From: an uncultured Roseateles sp. | GTDB lineage: Bacteria > Pseudomonadota > Gammaproteobacteria > Burkholderiales > Burkholderiaceae | Assembly: GCA_946886855.1 (NCBI GenBank) | Contig: CAMPJJ010000020.1 | Coordinates: 1-64,000, forward strand | Length of the DNA stretch: 64,000 nt | Direction of reading: 5' to 3' | In this document: positions 1 to 8,490 of the stretch, piece by piece | Numbering within the stretch: the stretch's first letter is position 1 | How the letters are laid out: every line of letters starts with the position of its first letter | The notes under the pieces: model-generated | Databases searched by the model: none | What the model was told of the DNA's origin: nothing | The model's input: only the letters and a program-made list of their open reading frames with translations | Translations under genes and position numbers: made by a program

Positions 1-807
1 GCGTTTGACGATGGCTTCGCGCTGGGAGGAGAAGGCGGGATCCTTCATGTCCATGTTGAGGGCGAAGTAGACGGGGCGCGCATCGCGATCCCGCTCCACC
101 CAGCCGACGAACCAGCCCAGGCCCGGCTCGGCGTTGTCCGCCCAGCCCGTCTTGGCGTAGAGGCGCCAGCCGGGGCCCTGCTCGCGCAGCAGGACCTTGC
201 GGGCGATGTCGTAGCTGCGGTCCGACAGCGGCAGCGCGCGATCATGCACGCGGCGCAGGAATTCGATCTGGCCGACCGCCGAGATGCGCAGGTCGCCGTC
301 GAGCCAGAAACGGTCGCCGACCGGACCGGCAGCGGCGTTGCCGTAGCGGAAGTCGCGCACGAACTGCTGCACGGTCGGCTGGCCGATCTGCCGCGCCAGC
401 GACTGGAACACCCAGACCGCCGAGACCTTGTAGGCGGAGGCGAGCGTCTGGTCGCGGTTCCAGTCCTCGATGCGGCGCTGGGTGCCGTCCCATTTGAACG
501 GCTGGGTCTCGTCGACGGCAGCCCCGGTCTCCAGCGCGATCAGCGACATCGGGATCTTGAAGGTCGACGCGGGCAGGAAGCCCTGGAAGGCGCGGACGCT
601 GTCCGACGCGATCCAGCGGTGCGCGCGGGTGTCGAGGACGGCGATCGTGCCCCCGGTCCCCAGTTCGTCGAAATGACGCTGCAGTTCGGGGCGGGTCTCC
701 CAGCGTTCACGCTGGTCGGGAGGCGTGGTCTGCGCGATCGAGGCGCGGCAGGCGGTGAGCACGAGGCAGGCGAGCAGCGCGCTCGCCATCAGGCGGGGAA
801 GGGACAT
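1..807 (-). CDS. Class D (OXA-type) beta-lactamase, 3' end cut by the window edge
   Basis: Serine beta-lactamase that hydrolyses beta-lactams in the periplasm or at the outer membrane. 269 codons are present and the C-terminus lies outside the window. The class D motifs appear in order: STFK at residues 81-84 (nucleophile S81, the lysine that is carboxylated in this family at K84), SAV at 129-131, YGN at 155-157, and KTG at 219-221 followed by W. The N-terminus is a secretion signal; LTAC ending at C20 matches a lipobox, so it may be a lipoprotein, although cleavage near the AQT at 25-27 is also possible. The start at 807 has GGAGA 5-9 nt upstream. OXA enzymes are usually 260-280 residues, so little is missing. 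It stands alone with no mobile-element genes beside it, which suggests a resident chromosomal gene. The family call is firm; substrate range cannot be read from sequence. Confidence 0.93.
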   Translation of the reverse strand, partial: MSLPRLMASALLACLVLTACRASIAQTTPPDQRERWETRPELQRHFDELGTGGTIAVLDTRAHRWIASDSVRAFQGFLPASTFKIPMSLIALETGAAVDETQPFKWDGTQRRIEDWNRDQTLASAYKVSAVWVFQSLARQIGQPTVQQFVRDFRYGNAAAGPVGDRFWLDGDLRISAVGQIEFLRRVHDRALPLSDRSYDIARKVLLREQGPGWRLYAKTGWADNAEPGLGWFVGWVERDRDARPVYFALNMDMKDPAFSSQREAIVKR

Positions 808-915
808 GGCGGTCTCCTGTCGATGAGGGATGTCGCCAGTGTGTGAAGTCCGCCTCGCCGGAGGTGGTCGAAGTGCCGTTACGCCTGTTCCGGCAAGGCC
901 CGAAGGCAGCGAGTG

Positions 916-989
916 CGGGTGGGGCCGGCATGATGTGGGGGGTTCGCGGACGCGATGCCCCCCACGTCGTGGAGTACCCGCGCCTGTCC
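916..989 (+). repeat. Dispersed structured intergenic element, copy A
   Basis: First of three related copies (others near 36771 and 51358). It has a GGGGCCGG head, a hairpin and a tail GTGGAGTACCCGCGCCTG. The hairpin pairs 932-942 with 958-968 (11 pairs, one of them T-G). It then has a one- versus two-base internal loop, the stem TCGC/GCGA (944-947, 952-955) and the loop GGAC. It lies between the 3' end of the unknown gene at 1010-2578 and the start of the beta-lactamase, both on the minus strand. Paired positions change together between copies, which argues for a conserved structure. Confidence 0.75.
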
Positions 990-1009
990 TCCCGCGGCAT
1001 TCCGGGCTT

Positions 1010-2578
1010 TCACGCCTGCCGCGATTGCGGCATCAACGCGTCGGCCTCGCCGAGATAGCGCCGGCGCGCTTCCTCATCGCGCAGCTTGCGCGCCTGCAGT
1101 CGGGCTTGTCGCACCAGGTCGGTCGCGCTGAACGCGTCGCCTTCGTCGAGCGCGTGCCGGGCCCAGAGCAGGAGGAAGGCGCAGCGCTGGTCGGCGGGGA
1201 TCTGGGACTGTCTTGCGCGGCACGACGCCCAGCGCTGCGCGGCGAGCTCGCCGAAGGACGTGGCGGGCAGGGGCAGGCCTTGCGCGGTGGCCAGTCGCTG
1301 CAGCGCGGCGAAGTCCAGGCGGCCGAGCGCCGCGAGCCGCAGCAGGAAGATGGTGTTCAGCAGCGAGCTGCGGCCGAGCTGCCAGCGTGCGCAGAGCGCG
1401 TCGCTGAGCAGCAGCCAGCGCAGCGCGTCTTCCACGCCGGAGCCCTCGGGGCTGTCGGGGCTGTCGGGGCCGCCGGCGGGCAGGAGGTCGGCCTCGACGA
1501 GGCGGCCGATGGCGTTGGACAGGTTGGCGGCGCAGACCTGGAGCGCGTCGGGCAGTCCGGCCAGGGAGGCGCTGCGCAGGGCGTCGCCGAGGCTGGCCAG
1601 CGACTGCGCCGCGAGCGCCGCGTCGCCGCGCGCGATGGCCAGGTCGCGCAGCACGATGCCGCGCAGGTTGCCGTGGTCGCAGCGCAGCGTGGAGTCGGCG
1701 GCGAGCACCTCGGGATCGACCTCGTCGAGCTTGTCCAGCGCGGGCGCGGCCTGTCCGAGGCTGCCGAACCAGTGCCAGGCCGCGAGGATCGCGACGCGGG
1801 CGCGCAGCTGACGTCGTTCCAGGCGCGGCAGGCGGCTGTGGTTGAGCGTCTGGCCGAGGTCGCGCAGCTCGTCCTGCAGCGCCGCCCAGTCGCCGAGGCG
1901 GCGCGCGATGCGGGCGCGGCGCAGGCCGAGCGCGGCCGCCGCGGCGTCGTCGCCCGGCGGCACGTGCGGCGCGGCCTGCTGCAAGGCGAGGCGCGCGGGA
2001 TAGAGCTCGCCGCGGTCGAGCAGGTAGTCGGCGCGGGCGAGCGCTTCGGCGTAGGCCAGCGGGAGCAGCGGCGCGGCAGCCGGCGCGCGCACCGGGCGCT
2101 GCTGGCCGAGCCAGCGGGCGAGCGCCTCGCCGGTCGCGGGTTCGCCGTCGATCTCGAAGCGGCAGGTCGGCAGCAGTTGGGCGTTGAGCCAGAACGGGCC
2201 ACTGCTGCGGGCGCTGGCCTCGATCAGCGCGGCCAGTTCGCCGTCGTCCAGCAGGGCGAGCGCGCGCCAGACCTGGGTGCGATGCAGCTCGGCCATGCCG
2301 GCGATGCGCTCGCGCAGCTCGGCGCGCGAGCAGGGGCTGTCGACGCGCGCGAGGCCTTGCTCGTGCGCCTGCAGCAGCGCGGCGATCAGACGCGGCAGCA
2401 GGCGGCTGCGCAGCTCGGGCTGTCCGTCGATGCGCAAGCCCTGCGGCAGCAGTTGGACGCGATGCGTGGGCCGGTCGACGCCGGACACGGCAGCGGGAGC
2501 GGCAGCAGCAGGAGCAGCAGCAGCAGCAGCAGCAGGGGCGGGTGCGTGGGCGGAAGCAGGAGCAGTGGTCGCGGTCAT
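1010..2578 (-). CDS. Uncharacterised helical protein with Ala/Pro-rich N-terminus
   Basis: I do not recognise this 522-residue protein. Residues 1-34 are Ala/Pro low complexity, encoded in part by a CAG/GCA-rich trinucleotide run near 2502-2536, which could vary in length. The remainder is rich in Ala, Leu and Arg with many predicted helices and pairs of helix-like segments, so an all-helical repeat fold of the TPR kind is possible, but no clear TPR consensus is visible. There is no signal peptide or membrane segment, so it is probably cytoplasmic. The upstream region carries a perfect stem-loop (2624-2643) and a 13-bp tandem repeat, and the divergent gene begins at 2866. Strong codon bias and uninterrupted length support a real gene; function is unknown. 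Confidence 0.75.
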   Translation of the reverse strand: MTATTAPASAHAPAPAAAAAAAPAAAAPAAVSGVDRPTHRVQLLPQGLRIDGQPELRSRLLPRLIAALLQAHEQGLARVDSPCSRAELRERIAGMAELHRTQVWRALALLDDGELAALIEASARSSGPFWLNAQLLPTCRFEIDGEPATGEALARWLGQQRPVRAPAAAPLLPLAYAEALARADYLLDRGELYPARLALQQAAPHVPPGDDAAAAALGLRRARIARRLGDWAALQDELRDLGQTLNHSRLPRLERRQLRARVAILAAWHWFGSLGQAAPALDKLDEVDPEVLAADSTLRCDHGNLRGIVLRDLAIARGDAALAAQSLASLGDALRSASLAGLPDALQVCAANLSNAIGRLVEADLLPAGGPDSPDSPEGSGVEDALRWLLLSDALCARWQLGRSSLLNTIFLLRLAALGRLDFAALQRLATAQGLPLPATSFGELAAQRWASCRARQSQIPADQRCAFLLLWARHALDEGDAFSATDLVRQARLQARKLRDEEARRRYLGEADALMPQSRQA

Positions 2579-2623
2579 CGGTGGCGCATTCTGCGCCGCG
2601 TCCAGTCGCGGTGTGACGGCGTT

Positions 2624-2643
2624 GGCGTAACGGGCGTTACGCC
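2624..2643. promoter_or_regulatory. Perfect 8-bp inverted repeat upstream of the 2578 gene
   Basis: GGCGTAAC (2624-2631) and GTTACGCC (2636-2643) are exact reverse complements with a 4-nt loop. The site is 45 nt upstream of the minus-strand start at 2578 and within the divergent promoter region. It could be an operator or a 5' leader hairpin; no regulator can be assigned. Confidence 0.5.
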
Positions 2644-2655
2644 CACAGGTTACGT

Positions 2656-2746
2656 CGACGAGTGACGCGGACGAGTGATGCCGACGCGTTATGCCGACGC
2701 GTTATGCCGACGAGTGACCCCGTCGGGTGGTGCCGACGAGTCGTGC
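2656..2746. repeat. 13-bp tandem repeat, seven units
   Basis: Seven consecutive 13-nt units fill 2656-2746. Units 3 and 4 are identical (CGACGCGTTATGC); the others share CGACG and GTG(A/G)TGC-type cores, for example CGACGAGTGACGC and CGACGAGTCGTGC. The array sits in the intergenic region between divergent genes starting at 2578 and 2866. It has no coding sense and no spacers, so it is a minisatellite rather than a CRISPR array. Confidence 0.8.
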
Positions 2747-2865
2747 CCGCCCGTTGCGGCACCCGGATGACGGACACGTCAAGGCGGCTGTTCGGGACCG
2801 TCGGTAACAAAACGTCGGGCCCGCCCCTTGCCTGTAGTTCTGCATCACAACTCGAGGGGACTGCC

Positions 2866-3912
2866 ATGGTGGCAAAGAATGAAGCCTGGTATCCAGGTGA
2901 GACCGGCGTGGACGGGGTCGTCGCGCCCCGCGCGTCGAACTCCGCGGTGTCGTGGGGCGCGGTGCTGGCCGGGGCGACGGCCGCGGCGGCGCTGTCCCTG
3001 ATCCTGCTGCTGCTGGGGGCGGGACTGGGGCTGTCCGCCGTGTCGCCCTGGGCCAACGACGGTGCGAGCGCCGCGGCGCTGGGCGTGGCGGGCATCGTGT
3101 GGCTGGCGTTCACCCAACTCGCGGCATCGGGACTCGGCGGTTATCTCGCCGGGCGACTGCGGGTCCGCTGGCGCGACACGGACGCCAACGAGGTCCATTT
3201 CCGCGACACGGCGCACGGGATGTTGTCCTGGGCCGTGGCCACCCTGTTCACTGCCGCCGTGCTGACCGCCTCGGTCGGCGCGATCGCCGGCATCGGGGTG
3301 AAAGGCGCGGCGGTGGCGGCCGGAACGGCGGCCACCGGGGCGGCGGCTGTGACGGGCGCGGCCGCGACGGCCACCGATCCTTCCGGCGCGACGGGCGGTG
3401 CCTCCGGCACGTCGGCCCGGACCGCGCTCGGCAGCGGCGACTTCGGCTATTACGTGGACACCCTGTTGCGTCCTGCGGCCCCGGCGTCCACCACCGCGCC
3501 CGCGCCGTCCGCAGCGCCCGCCGGGGCCAATCCGGCCACGCTGCGCGCCTGGCCGGATGCCTCGATGGTCCACGCGGACGAGCAGTCGTCGGCCTCGCTG
3601 AATCGTCTGCTGGTCCGTGCCGTGCGCGATGGCGGCACGCTGTCGCCGGAAGACACGCGCGCGGCGGGACAACTGGTGGCGCAACGCACCGGCCTGACCC
3701 AGCCGGAAGCCGAACGGCGCGTCACCGAGACGCTGCAGAAGGCCCGTGCCGAAGCGCAGGCCTTGGAGACGCGAGCCCGCGAAGCCGCCGACGCCGCCCG
3801 CAAGACGGCGCTGACGACGGCGTTGTGGATGGTCGTCGCGCTGCTGATCGGCGCGTTCACCGCGAGCCTGCTGGCCACTGTCGGCGGCCGGCAACGCGAC
3901 CTCATCGACTGA
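2866..3912 (+). CDS. Uncharacterised membrane protein with three or four transmembrane segments
   Basis: 348-residue protein of unknown function, probably in the inner membrane. Hydrophobic segments are visible near residues 27-52, 65-90, 120-145 and at the C-terminus (about 315-340). A charged helical stretch with heptad-like Ala/Glu/Arg spacing (about 280-310) precedes the last segment. Two Ala/Gly/Thr-rich linkers and a Pro/Ala-rich stretch lie in the middle. The ATG at 2866 was chosen because the hydrophobic domain follows directly and GAGGGGA lies just upstream; in-frame sequence further upstream runs through the tandem repeat and is unlikely to be translated. The next gene, a 23-residue microprotein, starts 17 nt after the stop, so the two are probably cotranscribed. 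Confidence 0.8.
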   Translation: MVAKNEAWYPGETGVDGVVAPRASNSAVSWGAVLAGATAAAALSLILLLLGAGLGLSAVSPWANDGASAAALGVAGIVWLAFTQLAASGLGGYLAGRLRVRWRDTDANEVHFRDTAHGMLSWAVATLFTAAVLTASVGAIAGIGVKGAAVAAGTAATGAAAVTGAAATATDPSGATGGASGTSARTALGSGDFGYYVDTLLRPAAPASTTAPAPSAAPAGANPATLRAWPDASMVHADEQSSASLNRLLVRAVRDGGTLSPEDTRAAGQLVAQRTGLTQPEAERRVTETLQKARAEAQALETRAREAADAARKTALTTALWMVVALLIGAFTASLLATVGGRQRDLID

Positions 3913-3928
3913 GACAAGGAGAACTCCC

Positions 3929-4000
3929 ATGCGATCGTTGCTGCTCTTTTTCCTGGGCGTGCCCATTCCCATCATCATCCTGATCGCCTTGATCCGGTAG
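3929..4000 (+). CDS. 23-residue hydrophobic microprotein
   Basis: A short open frame that begins MRSLLLFFLGVPIPI and ends IALIR followed by a stop. It is preceded by a good Shine-Dalgarno, AAGGAGA, 6 nt before the ATG. Nearly every residue is hydrophobic, forming one membrane segment with a central VPIPI turn and a terminal Arg. Small proteins of the G(V/I)PIPIIIL type occur widely in proteobacteria and are often left unannotated; that is recollection of a sequence style rather than a search result. It directly follows a membrane protein gene and precedes a strong terminator. The function is unknown; a membrane-protein accessory peptide is one possibility. Confidence 0.7.
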   Translation: MRSLLLFFLGVPIPIIILIALIR

Positions 4001-4065
4001 TGGACGGAAGGCGCGGGTCTCGGCCCGCGCAGGCGCCAGCAAGGGCCCCGGCCTGCGCGAGCGCA

Positions 4066-4101
4066 AGCAGAAAAGCGGAGCCTCGGCTCCGCTTTTCTGC
4101 T
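4066..4101. terminator. Bidirectional intrinsic terminator
   Basis: A 17-bp perfect inverted repeat: AGCAGAAAAGCGGAGCC pairs with GGCTCCGCTTTTCTGCT. It has A-rich and T-rich arms and lies between convergent genes ending at 4000 (plus) and 4160 (minus), so it can serve both. Confidence 0.85.
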
Positions 4102-4159
4102 GTTGGGGATCGGTGTCGCGAGCTTCGCGGGGGAAGGCGCCTCAGCGGGCGCCGTCGAC

Positions 4160-4969
4160 TCAGTTGGCCGGTCGGGCCGCGAGCGCGGCCACCGCCTCGG
4201 CGCTGTCGCCGTATCGCCGCCACGCGCCGGGTGCGTGGGACAGCCGATCCGCCACCACCTTGAGCACCGCGGGATTCCAGACCAGGCCGCAATGGCTGCC
4301 GTCGACCTCGACGTTCTCCACCATCGGATGGTCCTGCGGCTGCACGCAGGCCTGCCAGGCGACGACGCCGTCGCTGCGGCTGTAGATCGAGGTCGTCGGC
4401 ACCTGCGGCGCCGCCATGAGGCGGGATTTGAAGTCGTCGTCCAGCACCGGCAGCGCGCCGTTGACCCAGCGGTAGATGAGGCTGACGTTGGTCTGGGTGG
4501 CCTCGCCGGTGATCGGCGTGCCGATGGTGATGACCTGCCGCACCGGCAGCGAGATGCGCTTGGCGATCTCGCGGGCGTAGATGCCGCCCAGGCTCCATCC
4601 TACCAGCGAGACCGGCTGCGACTGTCCGGCGACGAGCAGTTCGATGTCGGCCGCGAGCGTGTCGAGCCACAGGTCGATGTCGCCGGTCGGACCGGTGTTG
4701 ATGCCGCGACCCCAGTCGCGCGCCGCGTAGCCCAGTCCGTGGCAGAAACCCACCAGCGGCGCGATCGACTGCGCGTCGGCCGCGAGACCGGGGAACACGA
4801 TGACGGGATGCCCGTCGCCGGGCGGATGGCCGCTGCGGTCCATCATCCGGCAGCTCGCATATTCCATGGCGGCGCGCAGCGGCTCGATGCCGAGCAGGGC
4901 CCAGGACGGGGAACAGATGACCGGTGCCGGCACGGGCATCGCATCGGGAAGGGCGGCGATCTTCTTCAT
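4160..4969 (-). CDS. Alpha/beta-hydrolase, lipase/esterase-like
   Basis: 269-residue serine hydrolase. The nucleophile elbow GWSLG is at residues 124-128 (S126), the probable acid is D200 in YSRSDGVV, and the catalytic His is H226 in DGSHCG, so the triad is complete and in order. The VIVFPGL stretch near residue 56 forms the oxyanion loop region. No signal peptide is evident, so it is likely cytoplasmic. The fold resembles PGAP1/lipase-like esterases that act on acyl esters; the physiological substrate is unknown. It is monocistronic and shares the terminator at 4066-4101 with the convergent membrane protein unit. Confidence 0.85.
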   Translation of the reverse strand: MKKIAALPDAMPVPAPVICSPSWALLGIEPLRAAMEYASCRMMDRSGHPPGDGHPVIVFPGLAADAQSIAPLVGFCHGLGYAARDWGRGINTGPTGDIDLWLDTLAADIELLVAGQSQPVSLVGWSLGGIYAREIAKRISLPVRQVITIGTPITGEATQTNVSLIYRWVNGALPVLDDDFKSRLMAAPQVPTTSIYSRSDGVVAWQACVQPQDHPMVENVEVDGSHCGLVWNPAVLKVVADRLSHAPGAWRRYGDSAEAVAALAARPAN

Positions 4970-5158
4970 GGTCTGGAGGCCGCGCGTTCCGGCACGACCC
5001 GCGAAGGTCGGCGGCGAGGGCGGCAGAAGGACAGTTGAACCGATCTTTCCGCAAGCCGCGTTTCATGAGGATCCCCACGAGGACGCATGTCATCGTCGGA
5101 CGAGGCCTACATCGGGGGGAGGCCAGGCGATCTCTCCCACCATTGACGGAAGTCAGGG

Positions 5159-5218
5159 GGAGAGCCGGTTTTTCGACGCTGCCGGGAGCTAGGCTTTCAA
5201 TGAAAATCCCGGCTCTCC
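5159..5218 (-). terminator. Candidate terminator or structured 3' end of dnaE2
   Basis: GGAGAGCCGG (5159-5168) is the exact reverse complement of CCGGCTCTCC (5209-5218), and GCCGGGA (5181-5187) can pair instead with TCCCGGC (5207-5213), so two hairpins compete. The right arm lies in the last codons of dnaE2. There is no long T run, so termination is uncertain. The rest of 4970-5196 shows nothing recognisable. Confidence 0.4.
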
Positions 5219-8200
5219 GTCCTCAGCCGCCCCAGCATCGGGGTCAGGTCTTCCAGGTGTCCGGCGATGAGGTTGCGCACCTCGCCGCTGCGTTGCCACT
5301 TGCCCTTCACCGCCATCAGCCGCGCGTGCAGCATGACGTGGCGCTGCCGCTGCCACAGCGCGCGGTGCACGATGACCTGGATGTCGCCGGTCTCGTCCTC
5401 GAGCGAGATGAAGATCGTGCCCTTGGCCGTCGCCGGCTGCTGCTTGACGGTCACGATGCCGCAGCCGCGCGCCGGTCGGCCGTCGGGCAACTCGTTCAGT
5501 TCCTCCGCCGACATCCAACGCTGTTCGCGCAACAGCGACCGCAGCAGCGACAGCGGATGGCGGCGCAGCGTCAGGCCCAGCGAGGCGTAGTCGAAGACGA
5601 TCTCCTCGCCCTCCGGCGCCTGCGGCAACGCGAGGAAATCCTCCTGCACCGGCGCCGATGCCAGCAGCGGAGGCGGTGCGTGCTGCGCGGCCGCGTCCCA
5701 CATCTGCTGGCGGCGGTGGCCGCTGATGCTGGTCAGCGCATCGCCTGAGGCCAGCATCGTCATCTGCTGCTGGTTCAAGCCGGTGCGCCGCGCCAGATCC
5801 TCCGCATCGTTGAAGGGGCCGTTCCGACGCTCCCGGCAGATCAGGGCCGCCGAGGCCTGCTGCAAGCCCTTGACCAGCCGCAATCCCAATCGCACCTGCA
5901 CCGGCGCCGCGTCGGCCGCCAACGCTTCCTGCGTGTCGAGACAGGGGTCGCCGTCATCCTCCATGACGATGCCGTCCTCGTCCAGCGGCAAGGCGTCGAT
6001 CGTGTCGGCGGCCGCGCCGCGCTGCGTCGGCCGGATGACGCGACCATCCGCGCGCTCCAGCGTGCAGTCCCAGTCGCTGTGCATCACGTCCGGCGGCAGC
6101 ACCTCCACCCCCTTGCGTCTGGCCTCCTGCACCAGCTGACTCGGCGAATAGAACCCCAGCGGCTGCGCGTTCAACAACCCCGCCAGGAACTCTGACGGGT
6201 GATGGCGTTTGAGCCAGCTGCTCGTGTAGACCAGCAGCGCGAACGAGGCCGCATGCGACTCCGGGAAACCGTACTCCGAGAAGCCCTTGATCTGCTCGAA
6301 GATCTGCTCGGCGAAAGACTCCGGGTAGTGCCGCTCGCGCATCCCGTCGATCAGCTTCGCGCGGTACTTCTCCAGGCTGCCCTTGCGCTTCCATGCGGCC
6401 ATCGAGCGGCGGAGATCGTCGGCTTCCCCGCCGGTGAAACCGGCCGCGATCATCGCGATCTGCATCACCTGTTCCTGGAACACCGGGATGCCCAGCGTGC
6501 GCTCCAGGACCGCCTCCAGCCCCTGCGGATAAACGACCTCCTCGAAACCCTGACGGCGCTGCAGGTAGGGATGCACCATGCCGCCCTGGATCGGCCCGGG
6601 CCGCACGATCGCGACCTCGATGACCAGGTCGTAGAACGCCTTGGGCTTCAATCGCGGCAGCATGCTGCGTTGCGCGCGGCTCTCGATCTGGAACACGCCG
6701 ATGGTCTCGGCGCGCTGGATCATCTGGTAGGTCGCCTCGTCCCCGTCCGGGATGTCCTTCAGCTCGAACGGCGCGCGGTGGCGCTTGCCGACGAAGTCCA
6801 GCGTCTTGCGGATCGCCGTCAGCATGCCGAGTCCCAGCACGTCGACCTTGAGCAGCCCCACCGCGTCGAGGTCGTCCTTGTCCCACTCGATGACGGTGCG
6901 GTCCGGCATCGACGCGTTCTCCACCGGCACCATGCGCGTCAGCGGCCCGTGCGTCAGCACGAAGCCGCCCGGGTGTTGGGACAGGTGCCGCGGGAAGCCC
7001 AGCAGCTCCGAGGTGATCTCGACCAGCTGACGCACCGCGAGGTCGTCGGCCTCGAGCCCGGACTCGCGCAAGCGCGCCGCATCGATCGTCTGGCCGTCCC
7101 ACCACTGGTGGTTGCTGCACAGCGTGTCCAGCACCTCGGGCTCGAAGCCCAGCGCCTTGCCGACGTCGCGCAGCGCGCTCTTCACGCGGTAGGAGATCAC
7201 CACCGCCGCCAGCGCCGCGCGCTCGCGGGTGTACTTGCGGTAGAGGTACTGGATGACCTCCTCGCGGCGCTCATGTTCGAAGTCGATGTCGATGTCCGGC
7301 GGTTCGTTGCGCTCCTTGCTGATGAAGCGCTCGAACAGCACCTGCATCCGGTCCGGGTCGACCTCGGTGACGCCGGTGCAGAAGCAGACGATGGAGTTCG
7401 CCGCGCTGCCGCGGCCCTGGCACAGGATGCCCTGCGAGCGCGCGAAGTGGACGATGTCGGCCACGGTCAGGAAGTAGTGCTCGTAGCGCAGCTCCTCGAT
7501 CAGCGCGAGTTCGCGCTCGATCTGCTCGCTGGCGGCGGCCGGAATGCCCGCCGGCCAGCGCCGGCCCGCGCCTTCGTAGGTGATCCGCCGCAGATGGCTG
7601 GCCGGCGTCTCGCCATCGGGCACCACCTCGGACGGGTAGTGGTAGCGCAGTTCGTCGAGGCTGAAATCGCAGCGCTCGGCTACGCGCAGCGTCTCGGCGA
7701 GGAGCTCGGCCGGGAAGCTGAGCGCCAGACGGCCGCGGTGGCGCAGGTGCCGCTCCGCGTTGCGGTCCAGCGCCTGGCCGCAGTCGGTCAGCGGCCTGCC
7801 CAGCCGCGTGGCGGTCAGCACGTCCTGCAGCGGCTTGCGGCTGCGCACATGCATGGTCACGTCGCCGACGGCCACCAGCGGGATCTCGGTCAGCGCGCCG
7901 GCCTCGCGCAGGCGCAGCAGGCGGATCTCGTCGTCGGCATGCTGGGGCTGGTCGATGCCCAGCCAGCAACGTCCGGTGAAGCGCGACAGCAGCCAGCGCG
8001 CCATGGACAGCAATTGCGCCGGCGTGGCATGCCGGTCCGGGCAGGCGATCACGACACAGTCGTCCAGCGTCTGCGGGCCGATGTCGGCGAGCGTGCAGCG
8101 GTAGGTGCCCTTCTCGGACGAGCGCCGCAATCGCGAGATGAACTGGCACAGGTTGCCGTAGCCGTTGAGGCTGCAGGCCAGCACGACCAGCGTGAACCGG

Positions 8201-8490
8201 CCCTCGTCGTCCGGGGCCGCGTCCGGGGCCGGGGCCGGGCCGGGTTCAATGAGGAACTGGCTCCCCACGAGCAGCGTCATCCCATGCTGCTTCGCGGCCA
8301 CGTGCGCACGCACCATGCCGGCCATGCTGCATTCGTCGGTGACCGCGAGCGCGGCGTAACCGAGCTCCCTGGCGCGCTCGACGAGTTCCTCCGGCCAGCT
8401 CGCGCCCTTCAGGAAACTGAAGTTGCTGAGGCAGCGCAGCTCGGCATAAGCGGGGAGCGCCGGAACCTCCGGGGCGGCGGCATCAGGCAT
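5197..8490 (-). CDS. dnaE2: Error-prone DNA polymerase DnaE2 (ImuC)
   Basis: 1097-residue C-family polymerase that carries out translesion synthesis as part of the ImuA-ImuB-DnaE2 mutasome. It has an N-terminal PHP domain (about residues 14-220), followed by the palm/fingers region with the catalytic aspartate motif PPDIDIDF at 397-404 (D399, D401, D403), and a C-terminal OB-fold (about 1005-1080). It ends in SRDFH, typical of the family. Replicative DnaE is longer and differs at the C-terminus. The start codon overlaps the end of imuB by 8 nt, indicating translational coupling. Expression should follow the LexA box at 10795-10810 upstream of imuA. Confidence 0.96.
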   Translation of the reverse strand: MPDAAAPEVPALPAYAELRCLSNFSFLKGASWPEELVERARELGYAALAVTDECSMAGMVRAHVAAKQHGMTLLVGSQFLIEPGPAPAPDAAPDDEGRFTLVVLACSLNGYGNLCQFISRLRRSSEKGTYRCTLADIGPQTLDDCVVIACPDRHATPAQLLSMARWLLSRFTGRCWLGIDQPQHADDEIRLLRLREAGALTEIPLVAVGDVTMHVRSRKPLQDVLTATRLGRPLTDCGQALDRNAERHLRHRGRLALSFPAELLAETLRVAERCDFSLDELRYHYPSEVVPDGETPASHLRRITYEGAGRRWPAGIPAAASEQIERELALIEELRYEHYFLTVADIVHFARSQGILCQGRGSAANSIVCFCTGVTEVDPDRMQVLFERFISKERNEPPDIDIDFEHERREEVIQYLYRKYTRERAALAAVVISYRVKSALRDVGKALGFEPEVLDTLCSNHQWWDGQTIDAARLRESGLEADDLAVRQLVEITSELLGFPRHLSQHPGGFVLTHGPLTRMVPVENASMPDRTVIEWDKDDLDAVGLLKVDVLGLGMLTAIRKTLDFVGKRHRAPFELKDIPDGDEATYQMIQRAETIGVFQIESRAQRSMLPRLKPKAFYDLVIEVAIVRPGPIQGGMVHPYLQRRQGFEEVVYPQGLEAVLERTLGIPVFQEQVMQIAMIAAGFTGGEADDLRRSMAAWKRKGSLEKYRAKLIDGMRERHYPESFAEQIFEQIKGFSEYGFPESHAASFALLVYTSSWLKRHHPSEFLAGLLNAQPLGFYSPSQLVQEARRKGVEVLPPDVMHSDWDCTLERADGRVIRPTQRGAAADTIDALPLDEDGIVMEDDGDPCLDTQEALAADAAPVQVRLGLRLVKGLQQASAALICRERRNGPFNDAEDLARRTGLNQQQMTMLASGDALTSISGHRRQQMWDAAAQHAPPPLLASAPVQEDFLALPQAPEGEEIVFDYASLGLTLRRHPLSLLRSLLREQRWMSAEELNELPDGRPARGCGIVTVKQQPATAKGTIFISLEDETGDIQVIVHRALWQRQRHVMLHARLMAVKGKWQRSGEVRNLIAGHLEDLTPMLGRLRTESRDFH

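Noticed and set aside
830..2665. Long open frames antisense to genes throughout the window (for example 830-2665 plus, 6199-8580 plus, 39762-42962 plus, 60161-63991 plus, 19952-23893 minus)
   Set aside because: They lie exactly opposite genes with clear family motifs, are Arg/Ala/Gly/Gln-rich and have no ribosome-binding sites. They are typical artefacts of very high GC.
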